DNA from: Paracoccaceae bacterium
GTDB lineage: Bacteria > Pseudomonadota > Alphaproteobacteria > Rhodobacterales > Rhodobacteraceae
Reading direction: 5' to 3'
NCBI GenBank assembly: GCA_026997055.1
Contig: JALWJU010000612.1
Span: 1-9,193, forward strand
DNA length: 9,193 nucleotides
The notes under the pieces are model-generated. The model saw only the letters and a program-made list of their open reading frames with translations. It ran no database searches and was not told the DNA's origin. Positions 5,636-9,193 of the stretch are shown piece after piece; within the stretch, counting starts at the first letter, position 1; the number at the start of each line of letters is the position of its first letter. A program made the translations under genes and the position numbers.

Positions 5636-6403
5636 TCAGCGCGGCGCCATGCGGATGGCCCCGTCCAGGCGAATGACCCCGCCGTTGAGCATCGGGTTTT
5701 CGACGATATGGCGCACCAGCGCGGCAAATTCCGCCGGCTCCCCCAGCCGCGAGGGAAACGGCACCTGCGCGCCGAGGCTGTCCTGCACCTCCTGCGGCAG
5801 GCCCTCGAGCAGCGGGGTTCTGAACAGGCCCGGCGCGATCGTCGCCACCCGCACCCCGTCGCGAGCCAGATCGCGCGCCATGGGAAGGGTCATGCCGACG
5901 ATCCCGCCTTTCGAGGCCGCATAGGCCACCTGTCCCACCTGCCCCTCATAGGCGGCGACGGAAGCGGTGTTGACGATCACCCCGCGTTCGCCATCGGCCC
6001 CGAGGGGCTCGGCCGCGACCATCCCCGCCGCGGCCTGGCTCGCGCAGTTGAAACTGCCGAGCAGGTTCACATGAATCACCTTCTCGAACAGCAGCGCGTC
6101 ATGGGCCACGCCCTTGCTCACGGTTTTCGCCGCCGGGCCGATCCCGGCGCAATTCACCATCACCCGCTCCTGCCCATGCGCCGCGCGCAGGGTTCTGAAA
6201 CCCGCCGCCACCGAGACCGGATCGGCCACATCCACCGGCGCGAAGGCCCCGTCGATCTCTTCGGCCAGCGCCTTGCCGCCTTCCTCGTTCAGGTCGAAAA
6301 TCCCGACCCGTGCCCCCGCCGCCGCAAATCCACGCGCCACCGCGGCCCCGAGCCCGGATGCGCCGCCCGACACGACAATTGCGATATCCTTGCCGATTTC
6401 CAT
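5636..6403 (-). CDS. Short-chain dehydrogenase, 3-hydroxyacyl-CoA dehydrogenase type 2-like
   Basis: This 255-residue cytoplasmic NAD-dependent oxidoreductase of the classical SDR family resembles HSD17B10-type 3-hydroxyacyl-CoA dehydrogenases, which oxidise 3-hydroxyacyl-CoA to 3-ketoacyl-CoA in fatty-acid or isoleucine breakdown. The Rossmann glycine motif SGGASGLG is at 12-19. Asp37 at the end of the second strand favours NAD over NADP. NCAG is at 84-87. The catalytic set is Asn113, Ser148, Tyr161 and Lys165 (YAASK), followed by PGLFRTPLL (191-199), and the tail GGVIRLDGAIRMAPR is typical of this subgroup. AGGAGG at 6411-6416, seven bases before ATG, fixes the start; the frame continues upstream to about 6553 but without family sequence. 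It lies 234 bases downstream of an acyl-CoA dehydrogenase on the same strand, supporting a beta-oxidation role, though the gap and a candidate promoter suggest it can be expressed separately. The exact substrate is not readable. Confidence 0.9.
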   Translation of the reverse strand: MEIGKDIAIVVSGGASGLGAAVARGFAAAGARVGIFDLNEEGGKALAEEIDGAFAPVDVADPVSVAAGFRTLRAAHGQERVMVNCAGIGPAAKTVSKGVAHDALLFEKVIHVNLLGSFNCASQAAAGMVAAEPLGADGERGVIVNTASVAAYEGQVGQVAYAASKGGIVGMTLPMARDLARDGVRVATIAPGLFRTPLLEGLPQEVQDSLGAQVPFPSRLGEPAEFAALVRHIVENPMLNGGVIRLDGAIRMAPR

Positions 6404-6431
6404 GCGAAGTCCTCCTGCCACATCCACGGAA

Positions 6432-6460
6432 GGTATGGCAGGCGGGCCTTTTTCATGCAA
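6432..6460 (-). promoter_or_regulatory. Candidate promoter of the SDR gene
   Basis: On the minus strand, TTGCAT (6455-6460) and CATACC (6432-6437) are 17 bases apart. Initiation near 6425 would give a leader of about 22 bases with the AGGAGG. Each box matches only three of six consensus bases, so this is tentative, but the -35 overlaps the palindrome at 6453-6476. Confidence 0.3.
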
Positions 6461-6476
6461 CGCGCGCGTGACATGA
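6453..6476. promoter_or_regulatory. 24-bp imperfect palindrome, candidate operator upstream of the SDR gene
   Basis: Outer arms TCATG (6453-6457) and CATGA (6472-6476) frame the self-complementary core ACGCGCGCGT (6460-6469). Ten of twelve position pairs are complementary. It lies 50-73 bases upstream of the SDR start and overlaps the proposed -35 box, as a repressor operator would. No regulator gene is present in the window. Confidence 0.35.
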
Positions 6477-6637
6477 CGCCACGTCCCCGGGGCTTGCGCG
6501 GCCCGCTTCCTCTTGTCCGCCATTCGCGCGGGAGAGGCGGGGCGGCACTGCACCGATCTCTGCGAGCGATGACCGGCGACAGCCGCGTTTCACACCAGCA
6601 GCCTCCCGGGCCCGGTGCGCCCTGCCCCGGTCCGCGC

Positions 6638-7813
6638 TCACGCCTCGCCGTAGCCCCTGGGCACCGGCAGGTCGGGAAGCTCCTGCGCCCGTTTCTGAAG
6701 CGCGCGGCCGATCACCACCCGGCTCACCTCGGTGGTGCCATCGACGATGCGCAGCATCTGGGCGAGGTCGGTGAGCCGGTCGAGCCCGTATTGCCGCAAA
6801 AGCCCCGAGCCGCCGAGCACCTGGGTGCAGGTATTGGCGGCCTTGAGCGCCGCATCCGGCACGAAGCGCTTGGCATGCGCGGCCATCAGCGGGCCTTCCG
6901 GCGTGCCCAGCGCTGCGGCCGCGGCGCGGTAGAGGTGGCGCGATGCCTCGAGCTCGGTCGCCACCTCGCCCAGCATCCACTGGATGCCGTCGAGCTTCAG
7001 ATTGGTGGTGGAAAACATCCTGCGGTTCTTCGCATAAGAGAGCGCCGTATCCAGCGCCGCCTGCATCAGCCCGCAGCAGCCCGAGGCGATGGAGACCCGG
7101 GCGATGTCGATCGCCATCAGCGCCCCCTGCAGCCCCTGGCCCACGGGCAGGATGATGTTTTCCTCGCTCACCGTAACCTCGTCCAGAAACATCTCCGCCA
7201 GCGGCAGGAAGTTGTAGCTGGGCGTCTCGTAAAGCGGGCCGAAGGAGAGCCCCGGCGTGTCTTTCGGAATGGCGATCATCGCCATGTCTCCATGGCCGGG
7301 CTGGTCCGAGGTCTTGACCACGGTGAGGTACACATCCGCCTCCCCCGCAAGGCTCACCCAGGCCTTCTTGCCGCTGATGGTCCAGGTGCCGTCGCCGTTG
7401 ATCGTCGCGCGGCTGTACATGGTCACCGCATCCGAGCCCGATTGCGGCTCGGTCAGGGAGAAATTGGCGAGCTTCCTGCCCGCCGTCAGATCGCGCGCCC
7501 ATTTCTCCTTGAAGGCGTCGGTTGCGTAGCCGCAGACCGCAAAGGTGCAGATATTGTGCATGCTGAGCGCAAAGGCATAGGCCCCGTCGCCCCGTCCCAG
7601 CTCTTCATAGACCCGGATGCCTTCGGCAAGCGGCAGGCCCTGCCCGCCCCATTCCTCGGGCGCATATAGCCCGGTGAGGCCGGCTGCCGCGGCCTTGTCG
7701 GATGCCTCGCGCGGCCATTTGCGCGCCGCGTTCCAGGCATCCACATTGGGCAGGATCACCGCGCGCGCATGTTCGCGGGCGGCTTCGAGGATGGTGTCGA
7801 TCTTGGCGGCCAT
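6638..7813 (-). CDS. Acyl-CoA dehydrogenase family protein
   Basis: This 391-residue cytoplasmic flavoenzyme of the acyl-CoA dehydrogenase family is predicted to put a 2,3-double bond into an acyl-CoA and pass electrons to ETF. The helical N-terminal domain covers about 1-115 (YAPEEWGGQGLP at 50-61). The beta domain holds the flavin motif SLTEPQSGSDA (119-129) and GTWTISGKKAWVSLA (142-156). The C-terminal helical domain has AKNRRMF (261-267), QVLGGSGLL (331-339) and RIVDGTTEVSRVVIGRAL (355-372). The usual catalytic glutamate of the Y-E-G-T motif is replaced by Asp358, and the alternative isovaleryl-type position (Asp-Leu-Glu-Arg) reads DIAR, with Ala238 in place of Glu. Either Asp358 is the base or the chemistry differs. 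The start is secure: an AGGAGGAGAG purine stretch stands just before ATG at 7813. The downstream same-strand SDR suggests a common acyl-CoA degradation pathway. Substrate chain length cannot be told. Confidence 0.93.
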   Translation of the reverse strand: MAAKIDTILEAAREHARAVILPNVDAWNAARKWPREASDKAAAAGLTGLYAPEEWGGQGLPLAEGIRVYEELGRGDGAYAFALSMHNICTFAVCGYATDAFKEKWARDLTAGRKLANFSLTEPQSGSDAVTMYSRATINGDGTWTISGKKAWVSLAGEADVYLTVVKTSDQPGHGDMAMIAIPKDTPGLSFGPLYETPSYNFLPLAEMFLDEVTVSEENIILPVGQGLQGALMAIDIARVSIASGCCGLMQAALDTALSYAKNRRMFSTTNLKLDGIQWMLGEVATELEASRHLYRAAAAALGTPEGPLMAAHAKRFVPDAALKAANTCTQVLGGSGLLRQYGLDRLTDLAQMLRIVDGTTEVSRVVIGRALQKRAQELPDLPVPRGYGEA

Positions 7814-7833
7814 GGCTCTCCTCCTGACGGTCC

Positions 7834-7848
7834 GTGCATTTCCTGCAC
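7834..7848. promoter_or_regulatory. Short inverted repeat just upstream of the acyl-CoA dehydrogenase gene
   Basis: Five-base arms GTGCA and TGCAC are separated by TTTCC, 21-35 bases before the start codon, a position where a repressor could block transcription or early elongation. The arms are short, so chance is a serious alternative. I could not identify a convincing promoter around it. Confidence 0.25.
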
Positions 7849-7895
7849 AGGAGTGTCAGCTTTGGCCGCCATTTTCAAACCCGCCGACACCCTCT

Positions 7896-7920
7896 GCCCG
7901 GTGACGCTGCGTCACCGGGC
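7896..7920. repeat. Perfect 11-bp-arm palindrome between the LCCL and acyl-CoA dehydrogenase genes
   Basis: Arms GCCCGGTGACG (7896-7906) and CGTCACCGGGC (7910-7920) are fully complementary around CTG. It lies 93 bases past the LCCL gene stop and 83 bases before the acyl-CoA dehydrogenase start. The stem is strong enough to end transcription, but no T-run follows on either strand. It may be a Rho-assisted terminator, a processing hairpin, or an operator. Confidence 0.7.
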
Positions 7921-7930
7921 CCGGAACGCA

Positions 7931-7972
7931 CGGAGCGCGAAGCACAGAGCGCGAAGCACGGAGCACGAAGCG
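7931..7972. repeat. Three tandem 14-bp repeats
   Basis: Units CGGAGCGCGAAGCA (7931-7944), CAGAGCGCGAAGCA (7945-7958) and CGGAGCACGAAGCG (7959-7972) follow one another without spacers, differing at one to three positions. A weaker match precedes them near 7922-7930. They lie in the trailer of the LCCL gene, directly beside the palindrome at 7896-7920. There are no unique spacers, so this is not a CRISPR array. Function unknown. Confidence 0.8.
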
Positions 7973-8012
7973 CGGGCCGCGCCCGCTGCCGGCTGTCGCG
8001 AACTGCCGCTAG

Positions 8013-8831
8013 CTACTGATTCCAGTCGAACACGAAGGAGCTGCCATAGGGACCCCAATCCTGTGAGGTAACGCCATTGTTCTCCGAGCCCCAGTAGCTG
8101 TCGAGCCCCTGCAGGCGCAGCACCGTGACCGGGCCGGGTGTGCCGGCATCAATATAGCCCACATGCAGGGCGGCGGCGCAGATGCTGCTGTCGGCGGTAT
8201 AGGGGTCCGAGCCCCAGACGGACTGGCGCGCCTCTTCGGGACTGCCCTGACAGGAGCATACCAAGCGGTCCACGCCCTCGGGCAGGGTGGTGCATTGGGG
8301 CGCCGAAGGCGCGGGGCTGCCGGCGCCGGTGGTGGGAAGGGGCGCCGGCGCCGGCGGCGCGCCAGCACCGGCAGCTTCGACCGAGAAGGACATGCCATAA
8401 GCCCCCCAGGAGCGGGTCGTGACCCCGTTTTCGGTACTGCCCCCATAGCTGCTCTGGCCCGGAAGGCCGGTCACCCGCACCACCCCGCCAAAGGACCCCA
8501 CGGCCCCGGCATGGCGCGCTGCGGTGCAGATATTGCTGTCGGCCGTATAGGGGCCCGTACCCCAGACGCTGCCCGCAGGGGCATCCGGCGCGCAACCGCA
8601 AAGCTGCGTCTCCCCCTCGGCCGGGGCCGCCGAGCAGGCCGGCACATCATTCAGCCCCAGCGGCGCGGGAGCGCTCGGCGTGGGGGCAGGAGCGGGGACA
8701 ACAGGCGTGGGGACAGGGCTGCTGCCCGAAGAAGGCGCGCCGCTATTGTCCCCTCCCAGGGCCAGAGCCGGCGCCGGCAACCCTGCCAGTATCAGAATCG
8801 TGGCCGATACGAGGAATGATCTTGAAAACAT
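8013..8831 (-). CDS. Secreted protein with two LCCL domains
   Basis: This 272-residue exported protein has a signal peptide at 1-25 (MFSRSFLVSATILILAGLPAPALAL). A Pro/Ala/Ser-rich linker (about 30-62) leads to LCCL domain 1 (about 66-151), a second Pro/Ala linker (about 154-178) and LCCL domain 2 (about 180-269). Each domain shows the family hallmarks: four cysteines (66, 78, 80, 102 and 180, 192, 194, 218), SVWG-x-x-PYTADSxIC (88-102, 204-218), an AAxHxG-like segment, a VxRL/VxVTG strand, YxGSxxNGVTxxxWG (129-143, 246-260) and a closing SFxF strand. LCCL domains are disulfide-bonded modules first described in cochlin and Limulus factor C, where they have been linked to lipopolysaccharide binding; the bacterial role is unknown. 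AGGGAGGGG five bases before ATG fixes the start. A promoter candidate lies just upstream. The gene appears to be a single unit, with repeats in its trailer. Envelope or extracellular binding is inference only. Confidence 0.88.
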   Translation of the reverse strand: MFSRSFLVSATILILAGLPAPALALGGDNSGAPSSGSSPVPTPVVPAPAPTPSAPAPLGLNDVPACSAAPAEGETQLCGCAPDAPAGSVWGTGPYTADSNICTAARHAGAVGSFGGVVRVTGLPGQSSYGGSTENGVTTRSWGAYGMSFSVEAAGAGAPPAPAPLPTTGAGSPAPSAPQCTTLPEGVDRLVCSCQGSPEEARQSVWGSDPYTADSSICAAALHVGYIDAGTPGPVTVLRLQGLDSYWGSENNGVTSQDWGPYGSSFVFDWNQ

Positions 8832-8869
8832 GATGTCCCCTCCCTGGGATCGAAATGAAATGCAGGTCG

Positions 8870-8898
8870 ATGATCCAACAGCAATATGCCCCGGTCAA
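8870..8898 (-). promoter_or_regulatory. Candidate sigma-70 promoter of the LCCL gene
   Basis: On the minus strand, TTGACC (8893-8898, five of six consensus bases) is followed after 17 bases by GATCAT (8870-8875, four of six). Initiation near 8863 gives a leader of about 32 bases with the strong purine-rich ribosome-binding site. This is one of the better promoter matches in the window. Confidence 0.5.
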
Positions 8899-8963
8899 GT
8901 GTTCCGCAGCGTCCGTTCCGCGCCGCCCGCCCGCGCGGATCGCCCCGCGGCCGGCGCCGCCAC

Positions 8964-8984
8964 CGATCTTTCTGCGAAAAATCG
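8964..8984. repeat. A/T-armed hairpin repeat, copy 2 (inverted relative to copy 1)
   Basis: Arms CGATCTTTC (8964-8972) and GAAAAATCG (8976-8984) enclose TGC, with one mismatch in the stem. Its 16-base segment TTTCTGCGAAAAATCG is the exact reverse complement of 16 bases of the hairpin at 5605-5625. Here it lies between two divergent promoters (LCCL gene and ssrA) and not at a gene end, which argues for a dispersed palindromic repeat over a dedicated terminator. Confidence 0.7.
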
Positions 8985-8998
8985 CCCCCCGCCGCCTC

Positions 8999-9027
8999 TT
9001 GATCCCTCCCCGGCCCGCACCTATATT
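8999..9027 (+). promoter_or_regulatory. Sigma-70 promoter of ssrA
   Basis: TTGATC (8999-9004) and TATATT (9022-9027) are separated by exactly 17 bases, both close to consensus. The predicted start, near 9034, coincides with the first hairpin of the tmRNA precursor. Good boxes and perfect spacing fit a highly expressed stable RNA. Confidence 0.75.
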
Positions 9028-9033
9028 CGAGAT

Positions 9034-9193
9034 GTCCTTCGGGACTATGGGCATAAACGCGCTCGTAATAAGCGGATCGGACCCGGGGGCGGTACCCGGC
9101 GGCTCCACCAAATCCTTCGTTGGCGGATCATGGGGCCGAAACAGGATCGACGGACGTGTAAAGGAGTGGCCTTGCCCCGGTGAGATACCACCG
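9034..9193 (+). ncRNA. ssrA: tmRNA, circularly permuted two-piece type, cut by the window end
   Basis: tmRNA frees stalled ribosomes and tags the unfinished protein for proteolysis. The gene order is permuted, as in alphaproteobacteria: the acceptor piece comes first. It opens near 9034 with a GTCC-TTCG-GGAC hairpin and ends with a T-arm (stems CCGGG 9083-9087 and CCCGG 9095-9099, seven-base loop GGCGGTA), the acceptor strand CGGCTCC (9100-9106) and ACCA (to 9110). After a 21-base excised segment (9111-9131) the coding piece begins with GGGGCCG (9132-9138), which pairs with CGGCTCC including a G-U at the third pair, then AAACAGGATCGACGG, the tRNA-like D region of tmRNAs. The tag reading frame and pseudoknots lie beyond position 9193. 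The T-loop lacks the common TTC; I believe this occurs in alphaproteobacterial tmRNAs but could not verify it. SmpB, its partner, is not encoded here. Confidence 0.92.

Noticed and set aside
5197..5924. Open frames in the gap after the Hint-like gene (5197-5676 and 5253-5924, plus strand)
   Set aside because: They run into the SDR gene in antisense, have biased Arg/Pro/Ala content, no ribosome-binding site and no recognised motif. They were left out as genes but noted as possible decayed sequence.
6404..6553. N-terminal extension of the SDR gene by about 50 residues
   Set aside because: AGGAGG seven bases before ATG at 6403 and the usual SDR N-terminus support the shorter form. The extension is low-complexity and basic.
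5708..7669. 653-codon open frame on the plus strand
   Set aside because: It runs antisense through both the SDR and the acyl-CoA dehydrogenase genes. The product is rich in Arg, His and Gly, with no motif or start signal.
7931..7972. CRISPR array
   Set aside because: The 14-bp units are directly adjacent without unique spacers and no cas gene is present.
8680..9183. Open frames over the LCCL gene start and the tmRNA region, both strands
   Set aside because: They overlap the tmRNA gene and the signal peptide coding region and contain no protein motif. Stretches such as IFRRKI are only the translated A/T-armed hairpin.

Overview
This GC-rich window reads as chromosomal DNA from an alphaproteobacterium, most likely of the Rhodobacterales. 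The main support is a circularly permuted two-piece tmRNA gene at the right edge, a CbpA/CbpM chaperone pair of alphaproteobacterial type, and small secreted proteins of kinds common in that order. The taxonomic call is inference: no marker phylogeny was run.

Layout. At 62-958 (+) is a predicted lipoprotein with a thrombospondin C-terminal-like lectin fold, preceded by three perfect 16-bp tandem repeats that each carry a Shine-Dalgarno core. It converges with zero gap on a small secreted four-cysteine protein (959-1432, -). Next comes a protein-folding block on the minus strand: trigger factor (tig, 3124-4455) with its own terminator, then cbpA (1989-2963) and cbpM (1654-1992), the last two overlapping by four bases. 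A minus-strand tRNA-Leu(UAG) with encoded CCA (4636-4720) is divergent from a 79-residue Hint-like protein lacking cysteine (4843-5082, +). A 553-bp stretch without a credible gene follows (5083-5635).

The right half is mostly minus strand: a short-chain dehydrogenase of the 3-hydroxyacyl-CoA dehydrogenase type 2 kind (5636-6403), an acyl-CoA dehydrogenase (6638-7813), and a secreted protein with two LCCL domains (8013-8831). The two dehydrogenases fit steps one and three of fatty-acid or branched-chain acyl-CoA beta-oxidation. The window ends with a strong promoter (8999-9027) driving ssrA (9034 onward, cut by the window edge).

How the parts fit: there are two functional themes, protein quality control (tig, cbpA, cbpM, ssrA) and acyl-CoA oxidation. 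Around them lie exported or extracellular-type modules (TSP-C-like, LCCL x2, pre-peptidase-C-like, Hint-like) whose roles cannot be read from sequence. I saw no IS element, CRISPR array, phage gene or defence system. The most unusual items are the doubly anchored TSP-C-like protein, the tandem LCCL protein, the cysteine-less Hint-like protein, and an A/T-armed hairpin occurring twice in opposite orientations.
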